Assembly: GCA_021736785.1 (NCBI GenBank)
Contig: JAIPFF010000010.1
Coordinates: forward strand, 48,775-112,774
From: Thiohalocapsa sp.
GTDB taxonomy: Bacteria > Pseudomonadota > Gammaproteobacteria > Chromatiales > Chromatiaceae
DNA length: 64,000 nt
Direction: 5' to 3'
Shown here: one piece after another, positions 35,435-45,901 of the stretch
Position numbering within the stretch: position 1 is the stretch's first letter
How the letters are laid out: every line of letters begins with the position of its first letter
Notes under the pieces: generated by a model
What the model saw: only the letters and a program-made list of their open reading frames with translations
Databases searched by the model: none
What the model was told of the DNA's origin: nothing
Made by a program: the position numbers and the translations under genes

Positions 35435-37897
35435 CTACCGAACTTCCCAGCGCAGCGCATTGGCCCAGCAGTAAAAGCGGGCCGCGCGGTCCCTGATGCC
35501 GCGCACGCGCACGCGCGTCTGCCCGTCGGCATCGATGTAGGCGGCGGGCTCATCGAGCACGAGCGAAACGCGGACATCGTCGCGATTGCCGACCCGGCGC
35601 GTGCTCATGACGTCCCAGCGGCCGGCGCGGACGTTGTGCGCCGAGACCGTTTGCGCAACCCGCCCCCTGGAGTAATGGCCGTCATAGACCACCGTGATCC
35701 GCTCGAGTGACTCGGGCGAGGCGTCGATGCGCGTAGAGGCTGTCCATTCGACGATGCGCTGCGAGCCGGCACGCGCCGCCTCGACATCGTAGGTGTCCTC
35801 ATCAATGGCGTCGAAGCTCGCGAGCGTCCCCCAGTCGTAGCGACCGCGATCGACCCGGATCGACTGCGGGCGATAGGTCGCGGGCTCGGCCGCGATCTCG
35901 AGAAAGGCCTGCAGCCGATTGAAGCCCGTCTGCGCTTCCCAACCGTCTTCGTTGGCCAAACGGATCGCGTACTCGGGCCGCTCGCGCAAGGCTGCTTCGG
36001 CGTCCGGCAGATGCAGCAGCAATTCGTAATTGCCGGGGGCCATGGAAGCGGGAATCTCGATCGAGCCGGCGATCCGGTGCGGCCCGCCGGGCAACCACAT
36101 CCGCGGGTCGTCCGGCAGCGCGAACGCATGGGTTGCGCCGTCGTCGTGGCGCAGGATCAACTCCACCCCGCGCGGATTGAACGGCGCCGCGAAGCCGTCG
36201 TTGCGCAGGCTCAGATCGAAGCGAAATTCGCCCCCCGGCCGCGCCCGCTCGTCGTTCGTAACGCCGGTGAGCAGCAACCGATAACCGAGCCGCCGGACGA
36301 TCTCTTCCAGGCAGCCGGCATCCCGCCAGGCCTGCAGCGTCGGCATGTACCAATCGATGTTCAAGAATGACCAGTGCAGCGCCGCCATTTCGTCGAGCGC
36401 CGATGCGCAAGACAGACGCTCGGGCGCGGGATCGGCCAGGAAATGGTAATCGCAGGTCTCGCCACCCATAGCCACCCAAGCGGACTCCTGCTCGAGGTAG
36501 GCGATCTCGTCCCCCGCGCCGGTATAGGTGCCGCCGTCGGAGGCGCTGGAGAGGAAGCAGTCGTTATGATGGGCGACCCGCGCCAGGTCAGAGCCGTCGT
36601 GGGCGCTGCCGGCATCGAGGGGCGTCCACTGCGCGAACATTTGCTGCTTATAGCGCGGCGCCCTGACCTGCACCATGCGCGACTCCGGCAGTGCGTCCAG
36701 CAGTGCGATGAGCACGTCTTGGCGCTCGGCCCAGTCGGCATCCGGCGCGAAGTGATCCGAATACCACCATTCGCCCCAGAGCCCGATAAAGCCGGCCTGA
36801 ACAACGGCAATCACATCGCTGTTTTCCCGCAACAGGTCCGACAACTGTCCGATGTGGGCAAGAATGCGCGCCTTGTCGGCGTCGCCGTAAGGCGGGGTCG
36901 GCGCAGAGGCGGAGTAAGCGAAGCGCAGGACTGTCTTGACGCCGGCTTCGCGAATGGCGGCGAAGTCCGCGGCGATCTTGGCCAAGTAGTCTTCGCCGAT
37001 GTCGGCGTCGACAAACTGTTCCAGATAGAAATACCGGTGGATGAGCCCCGTGCCCTCGATCTCACGGTGACAGCGCAGCGTCTTTGCCGAAAGCGGCCGG
37101 TAGCGGCCGGCCTCCGTCTCGGTCGCTTCGAATAGGCCCCGTTCCGGATTCGCCCCCGCGGCGGCCAGCGGCCGGTACTCCAGGCGATAGGTATTGAAGT
37201 CTTCGCCGTCCGCGACGGAGCCGATGTCGGGATAGAGATCGGCCGCGCCGCCGGAATAGTCGGCTTGCGCCACCCAATCGAAACTGTCGAGCCCGCTGCC
37301 GAATACTTCCAGGTCGGCAAGGGGCACGCGATACTCGATCTCGCGCCCGCCCCCCGCCACGGCCCGATCGTCGGCGGGGTAAAAGAAGACGGACCTCCAC
37401 GCCCAGGCCTGTTGCGCATCACCGCCGGCGAATGCGAACGTGGTCACCTTGCCGCGGCCGCCTTGGATCAGGACGTCGGCGCCGATCGGCAGCCAAAGCC
37501 CGGTGCCGCGGTAGCCGGTGTCGATGTCTCGGTCGGCGTCGATATACAGGTTGTAGCGCCAGCCTTCGGGATCGAAAGCGGGTCCGTCGGCCAATTGGTA
37601 GCGCACGAACAAATCGTCGCAGTCGTGTGCCATGGTGAGAATGTGCCAATCCACCTGCCCGGGCGCTCCGCCGTCACCCACCGGATCGGCGGCATAGGGT
37701 GTTGCGTTTGGCCACCCTTCGCGTCGGGGGTCGACAATGATCGACAGCGGCTCGAGTTGGCTGGAGAGCGACTGCCCGCCCGCCGCCACCGCGCTCGAGA
37801 GCGACGAGCCGCCGAGCAACAGCGCAAGCGCCGCGTTGATGGCCGCGAACCGGGTCGCGGCGGACCCCGGGAATGCCTTCGGCCGGTATCGGTTCAT
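35435..37897 (-). CDS. Large exported protein with DUF4874 and DUF4832 domains
   Basis: This 820-aa protein has a signal peptide (AAINAALALLLGGSSLSSAVAA). Residues of about 50-250 are a beta-rich domain that may bind carbohydrate (YNLYIDADRDIDTGYRG). Residues of about 255-430 carry DUF4874 (NPERGLFEATE, TVLRFAYSA, GFIGLWGEWWYSDHF), a TIM-barrel-like, glycoside-hydrolase-like region. DUF4832 follows (about 435-660; NIDWYMPTLQAWRDAGCLEEIVRRLGYR). The C-terminal 150 residues are additional beta structure. Acidic and aromatic residues in the barrel suggest polysaccharide hydrolysis or binding, but no activity is established. It is monocistronic and convergent with sufE. Confidence 0.78.
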   Translation of the reverse strand: MNRYRPKAFPGSAATRFAAINAALALLLGGSSLSSAVAAGGQSLSSQLEPLSIIVDPRREGWPNATPYAADPVGDGGAPGQVDWHILTMAHDCDDLFVRYQLADGPAFDPEGWRYNLYIDADRDIDTGYRGTGLWLPIGADVLIQGGRGKVTTFAFAGGDAQQAWAWRSVFFYPADDRAVAGGGREIEYRVPLADLEVFGSGLDSFDWVAQADYSGGAADLYPDIGSVADGEDFNTYRLEYRPLAAAGANPERGLFEATETEAGRYRPLSAKTLRCHREIEGTGLIHRYFYLEQFVDADIGEDYLAKIAADFAAIREAGVKTVLRFAYSASAPTPPYGDADKARILAHIGQLSDLLRENSDVIAVVQAGFIGLWGEWWYSDHFAPDADWAERQDVLIALLDALPESRMVQVRAPRYKQQMFAQWTPLDAGSAHDGSDLARVAHHNDCFLSSASDGGTYTGAGDEIAYLEQESAWVAMGGETCDYHFLADPAPERLSCASALDEMAALHWSFLNIDWYMPTLQAWRDAGCLEEIVRRLGYRLLLTGVTNDERARPGGEFRFDLSLRNDGFAAPFNPRGVELILRHDDGATHAFALPDDPRMWLPGGPHRIAGSIEIPASMAPGNYELLLHLPDAEAALRERPEYAIRLANEDGWEAQTGFNRLQAFLEIAAEPATYRPQSIRVDRGRYDWGTLASFDAIDEDTYDVEAARAGSQRIVEWTASTRIDASPESLERITVVYDGHYSRGRVAQTVSAHNVRAGRWDVMSTRRVGNRDDVRVSLVLDEPAAYIDADGQTRVRVRGIRDRAARFYCWANALRWEVR

Positions 37898-38218
37898 GCG
37901 CGCTTGCTCCGCGTTGCTCGACCCCTATTTCGGGCGCTGCGCGGACGCGGCGCGCCGTTCTCGTGGGCGCTCGCGGATGACGCTTCCCGCCCACCGGCAG
38001 ACTAGGTCGCCCCGGAGCAAACCCGAAGCGGCGTATCACCGTTCGAACGATCGGGAAAAACCCGGCGGATCGGAGGTGGAAGGCGTCAGCCGGGGACGGG
38101 CCGGCATGGCATGGCTGGATGACGGCGTCGGGGGCGCCGCACTCGGCGGCACGCGGGAGTGCCTATGTGGCCAAGGGCGTGCGCTGTACCGGAAGCAAGT
38201 CGGTAGCAGGGTCGGTTT
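37898..38218. other. Intergenic region (321 bp)
   Basis: It lies between two minus-strand genes and should hold the promoter of the DUF4874 gene. No gene or clear motif is visible. Confidence 0.5.
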
Positions 38219-41077
38219 TCAGGTGTCGCGGCCCGCGGCGGTCCGCGGCATTGAGGCGTCCGGTCCCATTCGGCGCTGCCGAGCATCGCCGACCGGGGCG
38301 TACATCCGGATCTTCTCGCGAAGCTCCTCGGTGACGCTGGTCTTGCAGACGTAATCGACGGCGCCGGCCGCCAACATCGCCTTGGCGCGGTCGGATTGCT
38401 CGTACAAAGACAAGCCGATGATCGCCATGCCGGGCCAGCGCTCGTGGATCACGCGGGTGGCTTCGACACCGTCCATCAGCGGCATCGAAAAATCCATCAC
38501 GACGATGTCGGGCAGCAGAGCACGTGCCTTCTCGACCGCCTCCTGGCCATTGGCTGCTTCCCCCACCACCGCGATGCCTTGCTCATCGGCCAGCAGGAGG
38601 GCCAGCCCTTCGCGGACGACGGCATGATCGTCTACCAGCAAGACCGTCACATCGGACGAAGGCGAGGCAACTTCGGCCGCCGGCGTGTCGAGAAGCTGCG
38701 GCGCCGCCTCGCGCTCCGGGGCCGGACAGAGACGAGCCGAAAGGGTGACCCGCGTGCCCTTCGACGCCGCGCTGTCGATGTCGAGCCCGCCCCCGAGCAA
38801 CAGCATGCGCTCGCGCATGGCCAGCAGCCCGAGGCCCTTGGGGCGCAGCCGATCCGCTCCATCGGACTGCTCGAAACCGCTGCCGGCATCCGCGATCTCG
38901 ATGCGCACTTCGTCCTCGCCGCAGCGCCGCAGCGTGACCCGGGCGGTCGACACCCCCGCGTGCTTGACGACATTGAACAAGGCCTCGCGCACCGCGTCGA
39001 AGAGGAAGACACGCAACACGTCGTCTTCCACCACGACGCTATCGTCCGCATCGATACGCACCTGCAGGCGGTATTTCTCGTACATCGAGCGCGACAGCCA
39101 ATGCAGCGACTCCGCCAGGCCGACTTCGTAGACGATCGGCGGCGACAAGTCGGACATCAGCGTGCGCGACGCCGCGATGGCCTCGTCGAGCACCGACTTC
39201 AGCTGCGTGAGCTCATCCACCGCGGCACCGTCGATACGCCGCCCGACACGGTCGGCGCTCAGCGCCGCTCCGACGAGCAACTGCTGCAGATGGTCATGCA
39301 GCAGCTTGCCGAGCCTGCGCCGCTCGCGCTGCTCGGCCCGGGTCAATTCCCCGGCAAGGTGGGCCAGCTGATGGGAGCGCGTCTTGAGCTCACGGCGCGA
39401 TTGGCGCAACGCCTGCTCGATGCGCTTACGCCGTGTGATTTCGTTGCTGGAGCCGACGAAGCCGATGAACGTACCGTCATCGGCGAACCGGGGCCGAGCG
39501 GACGAGCCGAACCAACGCCACTCGCCGTCGGCGCGACGCGCCCGGCATTGCAGATTAAAAGGGCGGCGGCGCTGCATGGCCGTCTCGATCTTGTCGACGA
39601 ACACCTGCAGGTCGTCGGGGTGAACCAGATCGCGCCAGCGGCTGCCTTGCACGGCATCGGGATCGACGCCGAACAGTTCGACGTAGCGCTGGTTGACGAA
39701 CTCGATGGTACCGCTGCTGTCGGTCACCCAGACGGCGGAAGAGAGTCCGTCCGCCATGGTTCGAAAGCGCCGCTCGCTCTCGCGCAGGCTCGCTTCGCGG
39801 CGCTGCGCCTCCAGCGCCGCCTTGTGCGCGCTGATGTCGTGATAGGTAATGACGACCCCGTAGCCCGGCACCGACAGCGGCGCTGCCGTGACCGATAGCC
39901 AAGTGACGCTGCCGTCTGCGTGGCGAATGCCCATCTCGTCCTCGCGAACGACGCGGCCCTCCTTCAGCGCGCGCACCGATGCATAGGCATCGGGCGGGAT
40001 GATGCTGCCGTCGGCGCGGATCAGCTCCCAGGTGGGATGATCGATGGTCCTGCTCACATGCTCCGCGCGGGAAATACCCAACAGGCGTTCGGCAACGCTG
40101 TTGGTTTCACGGATGTCGCCTCGGCTGTCCGTCACCGTAATTCCCAGCGGAAATTGATTGAAGAGGATGCGGTATTTTGCCAGCGCAACCGTCAATTCCT
40201 GTTCGATCGATTTACGCTCGGTGACGTCGAGCGCGATGGTGCAGACGGCATTCGGCTCGCCGTCGAGCGCGAACAGCGGAAAACGCGTGGCGAGCAGCGT
40301 CACGGTGCCCGAGGGCAGAGGGAGGGTCTCTTCCCGGGTCATCGGCGTTCCGGTCTCCACGACTTGATTCTCGGCCGCCTCGGTCATCTCCCACACAGTT
40401 TCGGGAAAGAGATCTTCGCACCGACGACCGGCACCCGAGCCCGGCTTGAGTCCCAGCAACGCCTCGCCGGGCCCGTTCAGCACCAGAATGCGGCCCTCCA
40501 GGTTCTTCACGCAAATGATCGCCGGACTGTTGTCCACGATCTGCTCGAGGCGTACCTGCGCCTCCCGCTGGGCCTGCTCGGATTCTCGCAGGGAGGTGAT
40601 GTCGCTGGCACTGACCAAGACACCCGTCACGGCGTCGGCGTCGGCATTCTCGCGAAACGGGGTGTAGCCCACCAGCATGCAGCGCCTGCCCAGCATCGCG
40701 TACTCGAACCAGGCCTCGTACTGCACGCGCTCACCGGACAGCGCCCGGTCCAAATGCGGCTTGATGGTGTGCACGAAGACGTCTTCGCCCATGATTTCCG
40801 ACACCGAGCGACCCTCGACGGCCTCGCGGGACCTGCCGGTTCGCCGCAGATATTCGGCGTTGACCGCGCGGTAGATATAGTTTCGATCCACCAGCGACAG
40901 CGAATCGGGCGCCGCATCGATGATGGCGCCGTACAGACCTCGGCCCTCGGGCGCGCCAGCATGCGCAGGGCGCGCGCCCCGGACGTAGAGCAGACCGGCG
41001 ACCAGCACGCCCAGTAAGGAGACGCCGGCCAGCCAGATCTCCGGGTCGAGCATCAGGAAAGAGAGTTGGTTTTGCAT
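38219..41077 (-). CDS. Multi-PAS hybrid histidine kinase with C-terminal receiver
   Basis: The protein is 952 aa, with one N-terminal membrane helix (about 14-32) and four PAS-type domains (about 45-165, 175-295, 300-420, 430-550; for example LFNQFPLGITVTDSRGDI). A HisKA_3 dimerisation domain has LGKLLHDHLQQLLVGA (phospho-His about 585). An HATPase (DAGSGFEQ, GLGLLAMRERM) and a NarL-type receiver (VVMDFSMP phospho-Asp, CKTS lysine) follow. The receiver lacks an attached LuxR helix-turn-helix, so output must pass to another protein. It is encoded near a CheR-kinase and a LuxR regulator on the same strand and probably feeds the same network. Confidence 0.88.
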   Translation of the reverse strand: MQNQLSFLMLDPEIWLAGVSLLGVLVAGLLYVRGARPAHAGAPEGRGLYGAIIDAAPDSLSLVDRNYIYRAVNAEYLRRTGRSREAVEGRSVSEIMGEDVFVHTIKPHLDRALSGERVQYEAWFEYAMLGRRCMLVGYTPFRENADADAVTGVLVSASDITSLRESEQAQREAQVRLEQIVDNSPAIICVKNLEGRILVLNGPGEALLGLKPGSGAGRRCEDLFPETVWEMTEAAENQVVETGTPMTREETLPLPSGTVTLLATRFPLFALDGEPNAVCTIALDVTERKSIEQELTVALAKYRILFNQFPLGITVTDSRGDIRETNSVAERLLGISRAEHVSRTIDHPTWELIRADGSIIPPDAYASVRALKEGRVVREDEMGIRHADGSVTWLSVTAAPLSVPGYGVVITYHDISAHKAALEAQRREASLRESERRFRTMADGLSSAVWVTDSSGTIEFVNQRYVELFGVDPDAVQGSRWRDLVHPDDLQVFVDKIETAMQRRRPFNLQCRARRADGEWRWFGSSARPRFADDGTFIGFVGSSNEITRRKRIEQALRQSRRELKTRSHQLAHLAGELTRAEQRERRRLGKLLHDHLQQLLVGAALSADRVGRRIDGAAVDELTQLKSVLDEAIAASRTLMSDLSPPIVYEVGLAESLHWLSRSMYEKYRLQVRIDADDSVVVEDDVLRVFLFDAVREALFNVVKHAGVSTARVTLRRCGEDEVRIEIADAGSGFEQSDGADRLRPKGLGLLAMRERMLLLGGGLDIDSAASKGTRVTLSARLCPAPEREAAPQLLDTPAAEVASPSSDVTVLLVDDHAVVREGLALLLADEQGIAVVGEAANGQEAVEKARALLPDIVVMDFSMPLMDGVEATRVIHERWPGMAIIGLSLYEQSDRAKAMLAAGAVDYVCKTSVTEELREKIRMYAPVGDARQRRMGPDASMPRTAAGRDT

Positions 41078-41360
41078 CTGAGAATCACCGCCCCCGGTCC
41101 AATAATAGGCGGCCGGCGCCGTCTGCGTTCCGGGACGGATTCACCCTTATGAAGTTCGATCGCCGCTGCGGCGTGAAGCGCGAGCGCGAGAGCCGCATCC
41201 GCACTCCGCAGGCGCTCGGCCACCGCGCAGCGTGCCGCGGCCACGCGAAGAATCGACCCTGGAGACGAGGCCGCAGGACGACGTGTCGCAGACCCTGTGC
41301 CCGTCGCCGCTGTTCAGGTCGAGCCCAATGCGGGCGCCGGGCGACTTGAAGCCGGGCGAC

Positions 41361-44300
41361 TCAAATCGGTAGTCGTACACCCTCGATCGGCACCTCGCAG
41401 CGCACGACGGTGCCGCCTCCCTGACGGGCATCCACGGTGCATTGGCCGCCGAGCAGATTCGCGCGGTAGCGCATCAGGTGCAGCCCCAATCGGCCGGACT
41501 CGCCGGCCGTCGGCGAAATGCCGATACCGTCATCGCAAATGGTCAGAACCACCCCGTCGGCAACCGCTTCGAGCTGCACCTCCATCCGGTTTGCCTCGGC
41601 GTGACGCGCGGAATTGGATAACGCCTCTTGGGCAATTCGATACAGATGTGTTGCCCGGTTGGAATCATCAAGTCCGATATCGCCCTTGGTGGTGCAGCGG
41701 CACGGAATTCCTGTTGCGGATTCCATCCGGCCGGTCAAGTCCTGCAGTGCAGCCGGTAATCCCTCGGCTAGGATATCGGTCGGCGCAAGGCCTTTGGAGA
41801 GATTGCGCGCGGTGTCCAGCGCCCGCTTCATGTAGGCGGTCAGCTTCCCGAACTCCTCCACCCCGAGTGAGCCGTCCTGCCTGGCGAGCTTGCGTTCCAT
41901 GCCCGAGGCAAGCATCAGCAGTGCGGTCAGTTCCTGGCCAAGGCCATCATGGATCTCGCGGCCGATCTCCTGCTGCTGGCGGGTGCCCATCGCAATGATT
42001 TCGCGCTCCAAGCGCCTGCGCTCGGTGAGGTCGCGCGCGAACAGGACAAAGGTCGTGCGGTTCTCGGTCGGTCGCACCGAGACCTCGGCCGGAAACGTGG
42101 TCTCGTCGGCCCGCCGGCCTTCCAGCACGCGCCGATCATACTGCTCGGGCCACCCCCCTTCGCGGCGCTCCGACGCCAAGTCCCGCTGCAGCAAGCGCCC
42201 GTCCACGGTGCTGAACAGCATGCAGACGGACTGACCGAGCATGTCGCGGGAAATGTGGCCGAAGATCCGCTCCGCGGCGGGATTGAAACTAAGGATGCGA
42301 CCGTTGCTGTTGACGGTGATGATCGCGTCGGCGGCGGCATCCAGTACCGAGCGCAACCGTTGCTCGCGCTTCTGCAGTTTTCGCTGGGTCTCTTTCAGGT
42401 CGCTGGTGTCGAGCATGCAGCCGAGCACGCGTACCACGCGCCCGGACTCGTCGCGGGTGATGGCTCCGCTGTCGAGCACATGAGCATAGCTGCCGTCGGC
42501 GCGGCGGAAGCGATACTCCACCCGCCATAGATCGCCGTCGCCGTCGATGACCGCGCGAATGCGGGCGCAGACTTCGTCGCGATCGTCCGGATGGATTCTA
42601 TCGAATAGCCATTGGTAGCTGGTTCGCGCCCCGGGCGGCGGCTCGCCCCAAAGGCGTGCGTACTCTTCGCTCCACCACAGGTGGTTGTTGCGCGCGTCGT
42701 AGTCCCAGACGCCTTCATGGACCACATGCAGGGCCCGGCGCAATCGCTGCTCGCTGGCCAGGATCGCGTCTTCCAAGGCCCGGCGCTCGCGGTTATCGAT
42801 CATCGTGACCAGGACGCGGCGCATATCGTCCTCGCTTCCCGGCAGCATCACGTAGTGACACAGGACCGCCACCGGCTTGTCCCCCGAAACGCACAGCTCG
42901 TCCTCCACGGTCACCGCCGTGCGGCCTTGCGCAAGCTGGCGCAACACTTCCGCAAAGGCCTCGGGGCGCGCACTCGGCAGCAACGGATTTTCGGGCGGAA
43001 CCTCGCCGTCGATCTCGAGCAACTCCCGGGCGGCGCGGTTGACCGCCGTGAGCCGCACGCGCTTGCGCCATATCGCCATGGTTTCGGGCTCGTCGTCGAG
43101 CAGGCTCGGGCGGTCCCGCAGGCGCTTGCGCCATTCGTCCAAGCCCGCCCTGACATCGGACCAGTCTTGCTCCAACAGACAGATCGGCGAGCGCTCGAAG
43201 ACGGCGCGGTAGTGCTCTTCGCTGCTGCGCAGCCGGTCTTCGCTGGCGGCGCGGGCACTGATATCTATATAGGAAACGACAACTCCGCCGGAACTGGTCA
43301 GCTCGACACGCCTGAGATAACGGTCGCCATCGTCGCCCGAGACTTCCCGCTCGCGCGCCGGCCTGCCCGCAAGCAGGGCCTCGCAGTCATCGATCAGACA
43401 GCTGTCGGGAACGACAAAAGACAGCTCGCGCAGCGGACGGCCGATATCGCTGCCGCGCAGCCGCACCAGCGCCGCGCAGCCGGCTGTAAAGAGCTTGATG
43501 CGCAGCTGGCCGTCGAGAAAGATCGTTGCGGTCTGTACGTTCGCGAGCAGGTTCGCGATGTCGCTATTGGCCTGCTGCAGTGCGTCCACCTTCTCCCGCA
43601 GACTGGTATTGACCGCGCCCAGCTCCAGGTTGGTCGACTGCAGAGAATCGCGCGTGGTTTGCAGTTGCTCGTTGCTGACCTGCAACTCCTCGTTCGCCGC
43701 CATCAGGTCTTCGCTGACCTCCTGCAGCCGGGCTTCGGCGGATTGCAAAGCCCGCGCGGCATCGGCCGCGTCCCGACGCATTGCCGCAAGCTCTTTCTCC
43801 AACGCCGCGACGCGCTGTTCCGCCGAGCCGTCCGGCGCCTCGCTCGGCGACTTGCCCGCGGAGGTCGGCGCCTGACCGAGCTCTTTGCAGGGGCGATCCC
43901 GAAAGGAGATCAGCATGAGCCCCGCCTCGTTTCGCCCGGGGAAAGCAGGACGCGCCTCGACCTCGATCGGCACCGCAACGCCGTCGCGCTGCATTTGGAC
44001 GTCGTCGAGCATCGCGGGCTCGCCGGTACGCTCAGCGCGCAGACACACAAGATTCAACGCGTCCGCCAGCCCGCTGCGCGCCAGTGCCGTCAACAGCTTG
44101 GTCGGCGCGCCGGCCGGGATGGTCAGGTACTTTTCGGTGGCGCCGTGGTGATAGAGCACCTCGCGGCGTGCATCGATCAGCACGGACGCGGGCGCGAACG
44201 CATCGGAAAGCAACTGCTGCGCGAGCGTTCGCAGCGAGCCGCGCGGGGACGGCGCAGCATCCGCGGCATCGCCGGACCGCTGTGCGCGTGCACCGGCGGT

Positions 44301-45176
44301 CGGCGGCGACCCGCGCCGGGACAGGGAAGGCTCACGCACCCGGTACAGACCGGCGCCGCCGGGGATCGGATCGAACAGCGCGACGCATTCGTCGAGCGTC
44401 GACGTCTCGCTCAGCAGCAGCGCCCCGTCGCCATTCAGCGCGAAGTGAAAACTCTGCAGCACCTCGCGGCGCAGTGCCGGCGTGAGCGCATCCAAGGACT
44501 CGGCGCAATAGATCAGGTCCATACGCGAGAACGGCGGATCAACACCGGGGCGGTGGACCGAGAACAGCATGCATTGGCGCAACACGTCCGACGCCCGATA
44601 GTTCTCGCTATCCACGCGCTCGAAGAAGCGCTGGCGCACGGAGGGTGCCACGGCGCTCAGCGCCGCATCGCGGTAGCACCCGCGACTCGCCGTGTGCACC
44701 GCTCCCTGGTCCGTCGCGGTAGCGAACAGCCGCAGTTGCCGCGGTGTGCCGCGGTGCTGCGAAAGCGCTTCGGCAAGGACGATTGCCAGGCTGTAGGCGT
44801 CTTCGCCGTTGCCGCAACCGACCACCCAGGCCCGAAGCGCCCGCCGGGCGTCGCGCTCCCGCAGCAGCGGCGAGATGACTTCCCGGCGCAACGTCTCCAA
44901 TTGCGGCGCCTCGCGAAACAAGGGCGTCGCGACGCAGGATAGGTCCGCGCGCAGCATCGACAACTCGTCCGGGTCCGTATGCAATCGCTTGAGATAGTCT
45001 CCGGCATCGGCGGTTCCCGAGCCGGCGATGCGCTCGCGAATCCGCTGCTCGATGACTTCCGGGCGCTGGCCGCGCAGCACGGCGCCGTCGCTCGAGCGCA
45101 GCAGCGCGAAGATCCGGCGCATTTGCAGGAGGCTCGGATCGCTGCGGCCAGGGGTAAGGATTTCATTGCCCGCCAT
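41361..45176 (-). CDS. CheR-like/multi-PAS histidine kinase with degenerate methyltransferase
   Basis: This 1271-aa protein has a CheR-type region at about 15-275. The SAM loop WVVGCGNGEDAYSLAI is present, but the usual ATDID has become ATATD and the CRNxLIY motif has become CAESLDAL. A coiled coil (about 425-545), then PAS domains at about 545-640, 660-800, 825-925 and 945-1060, and HisKA_3 (EIGREIHDGLGQELTALL) and HATPase (DDGIGI, GLHLMRYRANLLGG) complete it. CheR normally methylates chemoreceptor glutamates; here it is probably inactive and may bind SAM or partners only. There is no CheB domain. The response regulator gene lies just upstream on the same strand (71-bp gap), so the two form a likely sensor-regulator pair. 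Confidence 0.88.
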   Translation of the reverse strand: MAGNEILTPGRSDPSLLQMRRIFALLRSSDGAVLRGQRPEVIEQRIRERIAGSGTADAGDYLKRLHTDPDELSMLRADLSCVATPLFREAPQLETLRREVISPLLRERDARRALRAWVVGCGNGEDAYSLAIVLAEALSQHRGTPRQLRLFATATDQGAVHTASRGCYRDAALSAVAPSVRQRFFERVDSENYRASDVLRQCMLFSVHRPGVDPPFSRMDLIYCAESLDALTPALRREVLQSFHFALNGDGALLLSETSTLDECVALFDPIPGGAGLYRVREPSLSRRGSPPTAGARAQRSGDAADAAPSPRGSLRTLAQQLLSDAFAPASVLIDARREVLYHHGATEKYLTIPAGAPTKLLTALARSGLADALNLVCLRAERTGEPAMLDDVQMQRDGVAVPIEVEARPAFPGRNEAGLMLISFRDRPCKELGQAPTSAGKSPSEAPDGSAEQRVAALEKELAAMRRDAADAARALQSAEARLQEVSEDLMAANEELQVSNEQLQTTRDSLQSTNLELGAVNTSLREKVDALQQANSDIANLLANVQTATIFLDGQLRIKLFTAGCAALVRLRGSDIGRPLRELSFVVPDSCLIDDCEALLAGRPAREREVSGDDGDRYLRRVELTSSGGVVVSYIDISARAASEDRLRSSEEHYRAVFERSPICLLEQDWSDVRAGLDEWRKRLRDRPSLLDDEPETMAIWRKRVRLTAVNRAARELLEIDGEVPPENPLLPSARPEAFAEVLRQLAQGRTAVTVEDELCVSGDKPVAVLCHYVMLPGSEDDMRRVLVTMIDNRERRALEDAILASEQRLRRALHVVHEGVWDYDARNNHLWWSEEYARLWGEPPPGARTSYQWLFDRIHPDDRDEVCARIRAVIDGDGDLWRVEYRFRRADGSYAHVLDSGAITRDESGRVVRVLGCMLDTSDLKETQRKLQKREQRLRSVLDAAADAIITVNSNGRILSFNPAAERIFGHISRDMLGQSVCMLFSTVDGRLLQRDLASERREGGWPEQYDRRVLEGRRADETTFPAEVSVRPTENRTTFVLFARDLTERRRLEREIIAMGTRQQQEIGREIHDGLGQELTALLMLASGMERKLARQDGSLGVEEFGKLTAYMKRALDTARNLSKGLAPTDILAEGLPAALQDLTGRMESATGIPCRCTTKGDIGLDDSNRATHLYRIAQEALSNSARHAEANRMEVQLEAVADGVVLTICDDGIGISPTAGESGRLGLHLMRYRANLLGGQCTVDARQGGGTVVRCEVPIEGVRLPI

Positions 45177-45247
45177 GTCTCCCTCCGTGCTATGCGTCGG
45201 GCCGAGCCACGTCTACACTGCCCCGCGGCTCGGGAGCCCTGTAACGC

Positions 45248-45901
45248 TCATCCCTGCTCCAAATCCCACTGCACGGCGTGGCGCATTAATTGCCCGGCCG
45301 ACGTCAGTCCGAGCTTGCGCTTGATTTTCTCCCGGTGGGTTTCGACCGTCTTCACGCTCAAGCTCAGCTGCTTGGCGATCTCGGCCGTGGATTTGCCTTG
45401 TCCGATCAGCCAAAACACTTCCAGTTCGCGATTGCTCAGATCGTCGATCGACGAGCCGCCGGCCGGTTGGCTCTTGGCGAAACCGCTGATGATGCGCTCG
45501 ACGATATCCGGGCTTAAATAGACCTTACCGGCCAGCACCTGCTTGATCGCGTCGACGACGTGGCCGACCACTTCATGCTTATTGATATAGCCGTGCGCGC
45601 CGGCATTCATGGCGCGCTCCGCGAAGAGGGATTCGTCGCGCATGGAGCACACCAGGAGTTTGATGTGCGGATAGTGGCTTTTCAGGCGGCGGATCAATTC
45701 CAAGCCGTTGCCGTCCATCAACGACAGATCGACGATGACCACATCCGGCTGCGTCTGCCGAACCATGTCCTGTGCCTGCCGCATGCTGCCGGTCTCCCCG
45801 CAGACTTCGAGGCCGGGCTCATCGGCGATCAGGCCCTTCAGACCTTCGCGCACGAGTGGGTGATCGTCCACGATCAGGACGCTGCTGACGCTGCCGTTCA
45901 T
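45248..45901 (-). CDS. NarL/LuxR-family response regulator
   Basis: This 217-aa protein has a receiver (VLIVDDHPLVREGL, phospho-Asp in VIVDLSLMDGNG, Lys in YINKHE) and a LuxR-type helix-turn-helix (LSNRELEVFWLIGQGKSTAE, VKTVETHREKIKRKLG). The start is set at MNGSVSSVLIV (45901), with GGGAGAA 9 bp upstream; the longer frame adds a basic stretch without signal. Its 3' end is 71 bp from the CheR-kinase start, so the two are probably one operon with the regulator first. HisKA_3 kinases such as its neighbours usually partner NarL-type regulators. Confidence 0.92.
   Translation of the reverse strand: MNGSVSSVLIVDDHPLVREGLKGLIADEPGLEVCGETGSMRQAQDMVRQTQPDVVIVDLSLMDGNGLELIRRLKSHYPHIKLLVCSMRDESLFAERAMNAGAHGYINKHEVVGHVVDAIKQVLAGKVYLSPDIVERIISGFAKSQPAGGSSIDDLSNRELEVFWLIGQGKSTAEIAKQLSLSVKTVETHREKIKRKLGLTSAGQLMRHAVQWDLEQG

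Noticed and set aside
42612..44942. 776-codon plus-strand frame opposite the CheR-PAS kinase
   Set aside because: It is antisense to a protein with clear CheR, PAS and kinase motifs; no motif of its own.
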